Origin: Sciurus carolinensis
Taxonomy: Eukaryota > Chordata > Mammalia > Rodentia > Sciuridae
DNA length: 64,000 nucleotides
Direction: 5' to 3'
NCBI RefSeq assembly: GCF_902686445.1
Contig: NC_062213.1
Span: forward strand, 56,307,268 to 56,371,267
The notes beneath the pieces were generated by a model. The model was not told the origin of the DNA, ran no database searches, and was given only the letters and a program-made list of their open reading frames with translations. Below are positions 41,001-53,000 of this stretch, piece after piece. Position 1 is the first letter of the stretch, and every line of letters begins with the position of its first letter. Both the position numbers and the translations under genes were made by a program.

Positions 41001-44000
41001 TTTAATCTTTGCAATTTGTTTAAGTGCACAGGTTTTTATTCTTTTCAGCTATGCAAGCTGGACACAAAGCCTAGTGTTGTTTCCTAAGTGACAAGCACAT
41101 ATATGTGTGTATGTATAATTTATGTAATATATATTTTATATTATACAATGTATATTTTGTATAATATATAAAACAATATATTTTGTGTTTCTTACCTTAG
41201 GCAAATTGTAATATAACTTGCCACAATTCACGAACATACTGCAACTGTGCAGTTTTTAATATTTCATTTTAAGAAAAATTTTAAAAAATGCAACCCAGTT
41301 TTTTTTGAAGCTGCTTAATTCAGTATTTCTTCAACTTGCTCCTTAACCTGGAAAGTATTCAAATAAAATTTCATTTTATTTGTTGTACTACTAGATTTAA
41401 AAAAATCAAGCATCATTAATAGAAGAGATGCAACTCCTTTTTGTCTTTGCATCTTTGTTTTTTTTTTTGCAGTACTGGGGATCGAACTCAGGGCCTTGTG
41501 CTTGTGAGGCTAGCACTCTACCAGCTGAGCTATCTCCCTAGCCCTCATCTTTGTGCTTTGATGTTACATTTTTTTTAAGGTGAGGAGAATGGATACACTC
41601 CTTGTGAGCATCTGAATTGTAGTGAGCCTTTCATATAAAGCTCTTTGTCATTTTCCCATGTCTATATGCTTATAAGAAAGTAGGTGTATATCTTACCATT
41701 CATATTTTATGGCTTATAAATGTGAAAAAATATTGGGCATTTTATATGCAGGTTATTATCATTAACAGTATCTAATTTGAAAAAGGAATATACTATACTT
41801 GTCAATATAAGCACATATTTCTCCAAATAGGTATGCAGTTATGTCATAAATATAATCTCTAGTTTATGTACCATACATTTATATAAATTGCTGTTTTAAA
41901 GGAAAAACAAAATGCCCAAGATGCCTTTTTATATCAGTAGTGAATTATCCTCCCTAAGTCTTCACAAAGTCAGATGCTAGATGAATACTAATTTTATTTT
42001 TCAAGATACCTTTGTTGCTCTAGTAATTATATTCTGCTAACTCCTTACAGATTAAAAAAACAGTAATAGATTATTGATTGGTATCTGAAAATGTATTACT
42101 TTCACATGCAACTGGGAGAATATGAAATCCTTTTCTCCAGCAATCATTTCAGGAATATTCTGTTGGTATTTTTTGGTTCTTGTGTCTTTATTATGCTCAT
42201 AGAGGAGTGGGTGAAGAGGAAGGCAAAGTAGACTCAGAAAAGAAGGTACCCTGAAAGAAAATACCTAGCTGAAGGAAGGGTGTCAAAAATGGAAGTAGGA
42301 GATAGGATGCCAAGTAGGGAGATGGACAGGTGGGGATGAGAAATTGTGCAGCAGTAGAGTGAGCTGGGATGAAACTAATGGGCTGGGAATATTTTAAGAT
42401 TGATTGCATGTGTGCCATGCACAAATGGTTTAATTCCCCTTTCTCCTACTCTTCAAAGTGATCTTAGTGTAGACTTTAATATTTTAATGCCTCTGGAGTC
42501 AATTTTTATTTATTCCTATTGAATATGACATCTCATGTTCGTAGGTAGCTACATTGGCAGCTGTGTCATAAAATACTATCAATTCTCCCTCTTAACACCA
42601 AGCATTAATAAGTAGTGATCAATTCCTCAATTCCAAGCAATTTTTAAATAACTTTTTCATTATATGTAGAAATTAACATAAAATTGAGATGTTTAACTTT
42701 TCATTATACTTACTTAGTATTTTCATCATTCATCTAGGGAGTTAGGGAAGGGGATCAATATTTTTATTATTAATTTCTTAATATTTGATTGTTTTCCTAA
42801 TCCTCCTAACAGCCATATGACTTAGGTATTATTTTCTCCACTTGGTAAGGGTGAGGTGCCAAAATGGTGCCACCAAAGGACAAACATGGGACCAGAAGCA
42901 AAGCAAATAAGAGAGCTGCCTCTGTCTGGTTAACCCTCTCAGATTTCCTGTGTCTACTTTGCACAGAGATTCTCTAAGATTGGCAGCTGCCATCTCAGGC
43001 CCCTACTTTCCACTGTTTCCTTAAAGAATCTTGGATTTGGGAAAAGTTGGATAAGAATGGAAATAAAACTTTGGGTGAGTTAGTTGCTTCTGAATCGATC
43101 TCTGGGAAGAAGATATTTAAGAAACAAGCTTAAATATCTATCTACATGAGAGCTAGAGGGTTCTAATCAGAAGTCTTTCAAAATGTCAAATGCTATTGTC
43201 TGAAAGATTCAAGCAACATTTTAGTTCACTTTTCAGCATTTAGGAAGTACTTTTCAAAGCCAAATGACTTTCTGACTCTGCTTCTTGTTCCCACTTTACG
43301 CATTCTAAATGCATGCCCAGTAGTATTTCCACCAAAAAAGTCCAGTTATTATATCTGATGACAAAGAATTCAGGTCTTTGCATTTATAAAGTACTTGAAA
43401 GATAATGATCACTTTCAAATTCTCTTCCTTGATTCTGACTATGACAGTCTGATATGGACAGGAAGTTATTATTCCTGTTTTATTGGTTGTTAAATTAGAG
43501 ATGCTGGAAAAGAAAATCCAGACCCAAGTTAGTGAGAGTCAAGATGAAAACTCAGGGCTTCATATCCTGCTCCTGGTCTCCTCCTTCAGCATAGCATTGG
43601 GATTGGTGGAGAGGAGCAGAACCACTGGGCTCTCTGTCCTTTACTATAGAGTAAGAGATCAAAATTCTCCCTCTGGAGGGCCACACTGTCCTGTATTCCC
43701 CACTGGTCATCACTGCTCAGATTGCTTCAAGTGACTCAGGGCCAGTTGCATCAACACCACCTGGGAGTTAGTTAGAAATGCAAATTCATGGGGCCCACTT
43801 CAGATCTGTGGAATCAGAACCTCTGGGAGTACAGCCCTAGTTCCCCAAGTGCTGCTGATGCTCAGGAAAATCCGAGAAGTGTTTTAATTAAATGATTCTC
43901 TGGCTGGATTGGCTGCCAGTTTAAATATTTTAATCCTGCAGCCTTTGGGTGGATCTTAGTACTTCCTGATTGAAGTCATTACACAATTTTTAAAATGGTA

Positions 44001-47000
44001 AACCTCTATAGTTAAGAGCTTCCGTTACTACTGCTTAAGTTTTTTGGTATGTACAGGATCTCATTTTATTCAAGACTAAATTCCCCAAGTGTGAAGATCA
44101 TGTTTATTTATATTCTTATAATACCTTACACAGGCTTCTGAACAGAGCTAGCATTCAAATCTATTTTTGTTTTACTGACATTAACTATTAATGACTTTGG
44201 ACTAGAGACAAATATGCCTAGTGTGTAGCTTTCTTCACTGTTTCTGCTTGATTATAGTACAGAGGATTAATGTTAAACTTCATTAGTTTCATATCAATGT
44301 CTTATCTATATTGAAGCCCACCTATATCCATTTTTACTAGAACTTTCTTCTAGTCATGGCTCCGAAGCTTACCATACGTGAACTTGATTGAGCAAATTCT
44401 TAGAACTTAAATTTACTCATCTCTAAATAGTGTAACTTGTATGCTATACTGGTCTCACAAGGATTATATGGAGAGTTAAAAAGATGGGACAAATAAAATG
44501 TTTTCTAGAAATAACAAGATCCCATATAGATAGATCATGCTATTTGATTTTTCTTTTGAACAATTTCCAATCTTCTAGGTGTATGTACTCTTTTCTTAAC
44601 TATAAAAGGAAAAAGTTGTTCAGAAGTAGAATGAAAGATAATTTTTAAAGTAACAGGAATGATCTGTCATAAAAAGATTTGAACTGGCTTGGGTAATTTT
44701 TCACGTGTTTGAATAATTACTAGGAGGAAGACGTTAACAGGCATCTTGCTGTAAACTCACATTACCGATAGATATTTGTGTTTGAAATTAACAAAAATGT
44801 TGCAGTAGTAAGACAATTGTGTCCTGAAGGCATGGTTCCCAGGGAGGCTGCAGTGAGTCAATAACAGTTAATAAACAATAAATTGGGGTTTTTTCATGTG
44901 AGTTAGATTCCTACTTACCAGGACACCAGAACTAGAAGACTGTTTTTACGTTTACTGTGAAGTTTTTTTCCAATGGAAATTAAACTTTAAGGATGCAGTT
45001 CATAGGAAAAAATATTCCAAAAGAAGGAGTTTGATCTCTTTTAAAAAATATCTATGGGCCTAGATTTAAATTTAATTCTCTTTACCCTGAAGACAACTAA
45101 AAGATTGACAGATTCTTATCATAGATGATCTTCTGTTATAATAAGTACTTGGATTCATGGAAAATGTACAAACTCCAGTATCTGAAGTATGATTATTGTA
45201 GAATAACTGCTACATGGGTCCTCTTATAGACACTGCTTTATGATTTTGTAAAAAGAATTCAGTCTTGGACAATATTCTTGTTCTATAAAAATAAATTATA
45301 TTGATATACCACATGAGGACTATAATCTTCTATTTCTTATCACAAAATCAAATTTGGAAGCAAAATTTCAGTGTTAAATATTGTAGTTTTGAAGTCAGAA
45401 ATATTGCAAGTGAGGAAAAAGTCTAAAATATTTTCATTATATTTTTATATTATTATTATTGTTGTTATTGCTATTATTATTATTATGCTTGGGATCAAAC
45501 TGAGGGCCTTGAACTTGCTATGCAAGTGCTCTACCACACTGAATAAATGAACGTTCCCAACCCTGCTGTGGTTTTAGAGTGGTTTTAAAGTATAACGTGT
45601 GGCTTCTCTTAAGTGCAAATCCTAGGAAAGCTATATTTCCAGATGACTAGCAAAATGAGTGCTGAAATGCATTAATTAACCTTTACATTCACATAAAAGT
45701 GTTTTGTGAGAACAAATGTACACAAAATGTTATCTTTAATCATGATTAATAAAAATGGGTTATTATAAACACAGGTTTTACTACTGCAAATGTCTCCTTG
45801 ACAAATGACAGGGCCTGATTCTTTTATTAAAGATAATTAAAAATGTTTCACAAGGGATTCTGAGCCTTCCCACAGATCTCGCCTGCCTGTCTGCTTCTGG
45901 GGTAATAAGAGAATCTTGAAGTAAGACCTAATAGATCTATTCAATGTGGATGCCTGTGCTATATATCTCTTTCACTTCTAAATTTATTTTATAAGAACGA
46001 TTATTAAAATCAAATGTCTAGAGGTTGTGGGAGGAGTTAGGATCCATTCTGAAACGTGCTAGCAAGCCTGAACCCGATGAGATCGAGCCAGCTTCTTTTC
46101 CACAAGGGATCATCCCAGTGTGTTCATATCAGAAGCTGCTGTTCTGCTTCTTTGAGCCTTGTGTCCATACATTACAAACCCCTCACAGCTCTCTTCACCC
46201 CAAAGCCTAATCCACAGCAATTAGTTTAATAAGCTCCAGTTAGCTATTAAAACTAGTCATCGGGTTGGGATGCATTTCCTCTTCAAAGTGACTTTGAGCT
46301 GGGAAAGGACAAGATTCTCTCAGGCTTGTTAACAAGAAGACAGTGTCACAGGTCTGACCCCTATGGTGGGACCACTTCTGACATGGAGTTGATATGAGAC
46401 TAGCAGGTATTAGGTTAAAGATACAGATTCCGGAAATAAAGGGCCTGGGCAAGTCACGGCATCTTTCCATGTCTGTTTCCTCAGCTGTAATAGGACCTCC
46501 TACTTAGGATTGTTAGATGATTAACACAGTTAATAAATGCAAACTGCTCAAAACAGTCCCTCACATGTTTTAGGTACTATGTAGGGGTTAAATTCAATAA
46601 ATACAAGCCACTTCTTGAGCTGGGCATGGTGGTGCATGCTTGTAACCTCAATGATTCAGAAGGCTGAGATAGGAGGATCGCAAGTTTGAAGCCAGCCTGG
46701 ATAACTTAGTGAGATCTGGTCTCGAAATAAATACAAAAGGCTGGGGATGAAGCTCAGGGATAGAGCACCCCTGGGTTTAATCCCCAGTACTGGAAAAAAA
46801 GTCACCACTTACAGAGATTCTGGTATTTATTATACCAAGAAATGGTTCTTAAAAGAAAGGAACATGGTAAGAAAATTGTTGATTAAACAACTAGTTAGGA
46901 AGATTTTTCTTCAAGGTCTTCAAGTTTAGATTTTTGACATCTCCAAATGAAATTTTACATATAGCTGTGACAGAGTGTGAGGATTAAGTGTTTAAAAAAC

Positions 47001-50000
47001 ACACTACTTTTGTAATGTGTATTAGCATGTCTTGAATTGCAACCCTTGGAAGTTTCTCAATTTCTGGGACCCTGGAACAAACTGTTAACAACAACAAACA
47101 AGAAGGAAGGAATGGATAACCTTGAGACTTCATCCGACTTTATGTTGAGTAACAGTATATCCTACTACCTCTGTGCCCAATTTTATTTGGGATCATGTTT
47201 TTAATGCATTATTTATTTGGGAAATGCTCTATTTCTAATTTGAGACATTTTATATACATTATCATTTTTGCAGGATAACATTTCCAGAAATGTGGTAATG
47301 TTTGTGTGGTCAGTCAACAACTGTGTGGAAGAAGTAAGATGTGATATTTTTGATGATATTCTTCGAAGAACCAAGTTTTTCCCCACTAGGTTGATTTTCT
47401 TGGAAAGGTAGTATTGAATAATGGAGGTCCTCTGTTGGATTAAGTAAGCAGAAGGAAAAAACCCACAATCTGTTTTTGAATATACAGCCATAATCAATAA
47501 ATTCTTAATAATTTTCTCATGTGGTACCCAGGAAGAAATACTGTTAGGATATTTTGATAAGTACTAAGTATGAAATAAAACCACAGATACATTTAGTGTG
47601 GTTTAATTCTCTTTTAAGTTCTTCATGATGTGGAGTATTTGTGGTGTAAAGTTTGAATTTGAGGTTACAAACTTTCACACATTTTCTCATATCCAAAAGG
47701 TTGAGGTTGAACTTTTGTTCTGCACATCATTTGCAAATAACAGTAAGCTAACATTATTATTTATCATACTTTCTCAATTGTGCCACAAACCACATTCATT
47801 TCTTAGGCAGGCAGGCAGGCAGGCAGATACACATACACACACCCACAGAGCCAGTTCCTTATTTTCCCCACATTTCTCTTGAAGGTCTTCTGTTGAATCC
47901 TGCAATATAAATATATCTAAAAAATCTAATTGAAAGAGAGTGATGACACAGAACATATAATCCTCAGAGGAATAAAATCCCTAAGTATGCACGAGTTTGG
48001 AAGTGAAATATTTTGTAAAGATTGCCATGAACTTAAACTTGTTAAGATGTAATATTAGGTTCTTATAAGGGGTACGTGCATATCATAATTCTTAAATTGA
48101 TGATTTGGTGGTCAGAATCAGAATCATCTGGGAGCTTGTTAGGAATGCAGAATGTCTGGCCTCATCCCAGGCATACTGAATCAAAATTTGTACTTTAATG
48201 AAAATCAGATAATTCATAGGCACATTAAGATATGAGGAATACAGCGATATGACACTATTAAATATTTTACAGGTGGATTACAGTTACATAAAATGTAAGA
48301 GAAAAATAATTTTCCTTCTAATGCAGACCTGAGAAAAATTCACTAGTGATGATCCTAGAAATTGTGCTGATCCTTTGCTGCTTTAAAATGAACATCAATT
48401 TTCTACTAAACTAATGAAACTATTATAAGGAGATGCTTGATAGTTGTTGAAAGCTAACAAAAATCGAATTGAAATCACATTATATTTGGTTTGAAAAGGC
48501 ATCTTTTAAATGGAAAAGAGAAATAGAAGACCAGAAAAAACAGGAACAGTTTTCAGGATCCCTCCTCAGTATCACACTATAGATACCTGCTTTACCAATA
48601 GAGCCTGCAGCTTCCCTGAAGGTGGAGACTCAAATATTAGGAGTGTCCAAAATGGGACACATTTTAAATAAAAAAATAGGTAAACAACAATTTTAATTTC
48701 TATATTTAAATATTAAAACATTCTGTTTCTAAATAATTTTGCTAATAATACTTACATTTTCTGACATTTCCTACTACTTATTCACTTACTTATTCAAACT
48801 CCAGAAGTAACATAAATGATATTATAATAACAACTTAATGAAACTAGAATTAACCAGGGACTAAGCTTACTTGCAGATTATGATCATTCATTTCATTTTA
48901 ACTCAGTCAAAAATGCCCAGACCCTTTTCATTCACTAGTGCAAAGAATAACATTAATTTATTGAACAAACGTTTGAAAGTTCCCAATAAAAGAAAATAAT
49001 TTACTAAACAGTTAATATTTAAAGCAAGATTTTAAATCATCTACTTCTTTAGAGAACTTGACTGCCCTCTAGTGGAGTAAAAGTTAACGCAGACGCCAAG
49101 GTTTTCCAATTGAGACAATCAAGGAGATTCTGGAAACAACTGGGTCACTAACTAATTCAGTATTTTCCTCTGCACTGGCATATTTATTTCGTTTTTCACA
49201 TAAGGACACTGATATTGTGACAACAGAATAATGTATGTTTTTCCACAACCAAAAGGAAATTGGTGTGAGCTGGGGTTAGCTATCAGCACTGTGGGGTTGA
49301 CCACACCCAGGTCCAGTGTGTGCGGTTGGTTAGCTTCCACTGCTCTGAGGCCAGCTTCATCCAGGTTTTCGTGAGCAAGGAGCTACTGCTCTGGCATGAA
49401 TATAGAGTCCATCTTATTCAGTTGAAATAAAAACCAACAGGGATTGATAAATCAGTAATTTTCCTAAACATGGCCTGGATTTATCAGTGACAAAATTTTC
49501 ACTTCAATATGTAATTAACTCATCTTTCATTTCATTTTTTGTTATTCAGATTTTACTTAAAAATTCTGCTTGATAGCCACTATTTGATATTCACAGAATT
49601 AATTAACTATTTTGATCCTAAATAATAAAGAGGAAAACTATTATTGCATGAATCAACTTTATGGCTCTCTGAGAGGGCATTTCTTGACTCTAAATATATG
49701 TAGTTTGCAGCATTTTATCACCAGAATGAGTGTTTTGATGATACTGTGTCAAATAATCACATGCTTATCTCATAATCTATTAGCAAATTAAAATAAAAAA
49801 CCAAAAGTAATTAAACTTTTTAATGCAACAAATAATATCTTGGTAAAATTTTGAAGGGCAGAGGCATTGTTCTGACAAAATACCCCTCTCCTTTAGAATA
49901 ATATACTACAAATATGTAAATCATATTGCAAAACCATTGTGAATATTGATTAAACAAAGTTCTAGATTTTAATATCTCAAATCATCCAATCAACTATTAT

Positions 50001-53000
50001 TAAAAATATACTTTCAGGGAATTTTAACATGCATAGACATCAGATCTATTATACTTTTATACTAGCAAGTGGCAGTGTGCTACACTGGGTCACACGGTGT
50101 TTATTGCAAGCTCAGCTTACTCATCTGGTATGAACTAGATATATGTGATTAATTGATGTTACTTTTCTTTCAGTTTTATCCTAAAATCTCAATCAAAATC
50201 TTTAGAGTTACTTATATATTTATGTAGAAGGGTAATATTATATTTACTTAATACAATCATGTTGAATACAATAATTGGTTAATGAATAAAGAAAAAAGCA
50301 CCCACTTTGGTGACTGATTATGCTTTGCAGTTGCGATTGGAATGACTGTAAAATCTATTATTTTAATATTGTAGAGGTCGTATTTCTTTGCATGATTTGC
50401 AAATGCAGCCTGATTATGGCAGAAACGATCTTTGCATTTGCTATCTTTGGGGTGAGATTTTTATTAGGTAGTGGCTACAATTTTTCCATTCGTGTTTCTG
50501 CATAGATATGAGACCAGGATCAAGAACAGCAGTTGGAAGACAGTTTTGGGGAAAAATAGTTAAAATGTTGTGCATAACCTATATTTATATGTTTACAGTT
50601 ATAACCTCATGCTGAAGATCATCAGTTATATAATATTCACCCATTGCAGCCACAAACAATTCTCTGGAGAAATTTTCCAGCGATCGCTAACACACAGACC
50701 CTGCCCTTTGCAAGCACCTGAATATATGTCCCAGTCACATGAACATACAAAATCCTAACAGAAAGTCAAAATATATTTGCTTTATAACTTAGAGGAGTAA
50801 CTGGAGACAAATTTTCTCTTTGGGGGGAGAGGGAAGGAAGAAGGGCGAGAGAAATATGGAGGAAGAAAAGTGAGTGCAAGGGTTAAACCTTCACCAAAAG
50901 CAATCAGTCCTTTACAAACAAATGAGAACAAATAAGGCTACTGAGTCATGGAATAATAATGCTGATTTGAAATAATAAAACTTATGATGATCAGTTTGTA
51001 GACACCTTCTGCAGCAGAAACCTCGCAGTAGGGGTGCAGAGCATGGAGCAAGATCGCCCCTACCCTCCATTCTCAGAACCTTTCCATGCGGGTGAAGTGC
51101 GAATTGTGGCAAGAGGGAGTAGCTCAGGACACTGCGCAGAAACCAGTCTACGGGGATGCTCCCGCGGGGGCGAACGCCCAGTTCCGGAGAGGGAGGGGTG
51201 CGCAGGGCGCGGCGGGAGGCTCTGCAGGGCTGGCAGAGCTCCACGCGCCCAGTCGCCACATGCGCCCCCACTCGGCCAGCGGCCGGCGGCTCCGGGCCCC
51301 AGCCGGGAGGGGTGGGGCTGAGCCGCGCCCCACTGGAGTACAGAGGGTCTCTGGAAGATACCCTCTACGGGGTCTCCAGCCTGGGAAATCCGAGAAGGGT
51401 GGGTTGTGGGCTTGGGTTGGGGGGAAATGTCACTGAACTCTAGGTGGGCTGTGGGTGGGCGAGAACCGAAAACCTTTCCGCACCCCAGGGGAGGGGTCAC
51501 CTCTGTGGGCTAGAGGCCTGGAGGGGTGGGGTTGCGCCTTTGTGTGGCCGGGTGGGGCTCAAACCAGCTTTTCTGCAGAGCCACCCAATTGACTGGGAGG
51601 GGCTCCGCGCCGGGACTGAGAGCCACGCCAGGTGTCTGCACATCCTCAGAGGAGCTCGGCTGATCTGGACTGCGGGGCTGGAAAGAGGGATCCCAGGACC
51701 GTCGACCTCTCAAGCGCCCCTCCCATATTCCCTTTCCCTTCCAGCCTCGCTTGAGGTCTTCCCTGCGCGGCGGGAAGGGTGGGGCAGGGCGGAGCCGTAC
51801 ACATCCAGCCCTCTCCGCAGCTTTTACCCTCTCCGCATCCCGCAACCGGGTCCTGGGGGAGGGGTGCTTCCAGACACCCCCAGATTTCAGGGCTCTCCCA
51901 GCCTGTCTACTGATCCCTCCCTGGATCACTGAGCGCCCGAATCTTGGGACATTGGAAGCGCAAGACGAGTTGGGAATTAAGGCCTTGGATCCGGAGTCTT
52001 GTGTCTCTCTGATATAGGTTAAACGTATGAAATTACCGGCAGTTGGCCCTGTCTTTCCCACAAAATAGAAATTTCACTCGTCCAACTTAAGACTTTGACC
52101 TCTTTTCTTTATATTACGTTTACATATCTTTATCCGTATATTTATTTACACATATCTCTAGGTTCCAGAAGCTCGTCCTCAAAACGATCAAAGGAGTTCA
52201 AAGAAACCTTTTGCTGTGATTTGAACAGCCTATTCAATGTGGTTCTGGAAAGAAAAAATGTTAATCCACTCTCTTCTTCCCTCCCCAACACAGACAATGA
52301 GGCTACGGTGGGGCGGGCGGGGTCAGTGGTCAAGTCTCTTTCGGGAGCCGAGGCCAAGAGCCAGGAGTGCGGAGTGCGGGGCGGGGCGTGGCGCCGCTGT
52401 CCCCGCAGGGTTGGGCTGGCGGGTGTCGCGCTGCGCTCCCCACTCGGCCTCTTCCACCGAAGGGGGTTGGGGGTGGGGGCCGGCCCGGTTCCGCACAGGG
52501 TGGGGCTGTCCGCATTGTGCGCCCAGAGCTGCAGGTGCCTCCCCCCTTGGGACCGTTGGTCGGCACACAAAGAAACCCCACCCCGGCGCCTTCCGAGCCC
52601 GGTCCCTCTACCCCTCCCCGCAGCGCGCTTCCCCGCCCCTGCAGCTGCCCACCCGCGGCCTCCACGCCCTTCCCGACTTCCTCTCTCTTTCCCCTCCTTT
52701 TCCCTAAAACAAAGGAAAGGTCCTACTCCCACCCTTCCCCCTGCTGCCTACCTCCCTGCACCGCGCCCCGGGACTAGCGGTTTTTCCAACGAGACAATAC
52801 CATAAAATGTGCCCCGCTCTCCTCCTCCCCCACCTCGTCTCCACCCATCTTTCAAACAGCCTAGATGGGACCGCTTTGACTTTGCATTTTTCTTTTTCCT
52901 TTCTCCCAACCTTCCCTCTATCCCTTTCCCTTCTCTTTTTCTTTTTTAACCACAGAAGAAATATAGGAGGTTACAAAGCACTTTCCAAAATGTCCCTTAA

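Larger units (their letters stand above)
47673..47899 (-). other. STMN2: Ortholog of the STMN2 TDP-43-repressed cryptic exon (exon 2a)
   Basis: On the minus strand an acceptor ATTTATATTGCAG ends at 47900. The following sequence, GATTCAACAGAAGACCTTC then AAGAGAAATG, matches the start of human cryptic exon 2a (GACTCGGCAGAAGACCTTC). Further matches include AAAATAAG, GGCTCT, a GU-rich run, CTGCCTAAGAAATGAATG and TTGTGGCACA. It lies 5.4 kb downstream of exon 1, close to the human spacing as I remember it. Joined to exon 1 it reads in frame for 13 codons ([13 protein letters not shown]) and stops at TAA 47861-47859, so inclusion would truncate the protein to 19 residues. The 3' boundary is only estimated, from the human exon length. 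Whether it is spliced in this species is not known from sequence. Confidence 0.82.

Noticed and set aside
47774..47956. 60-codon minus-strand frame over the cryptic exon
   Set aside because: It crosses the acceptor and reads the exon in a frame other than the one set by exon 1. The supported product is the 19-residue frame.
51034..52805. Many overlapping open frames of 80-236 codons on both strands
   Set aside because: They overlap in several frames on both strands within GC-rich DNA, where stop codons are rare. None shows a protein family, a splice structure or a codon pattern. They are treated as by-products of the CpG block.
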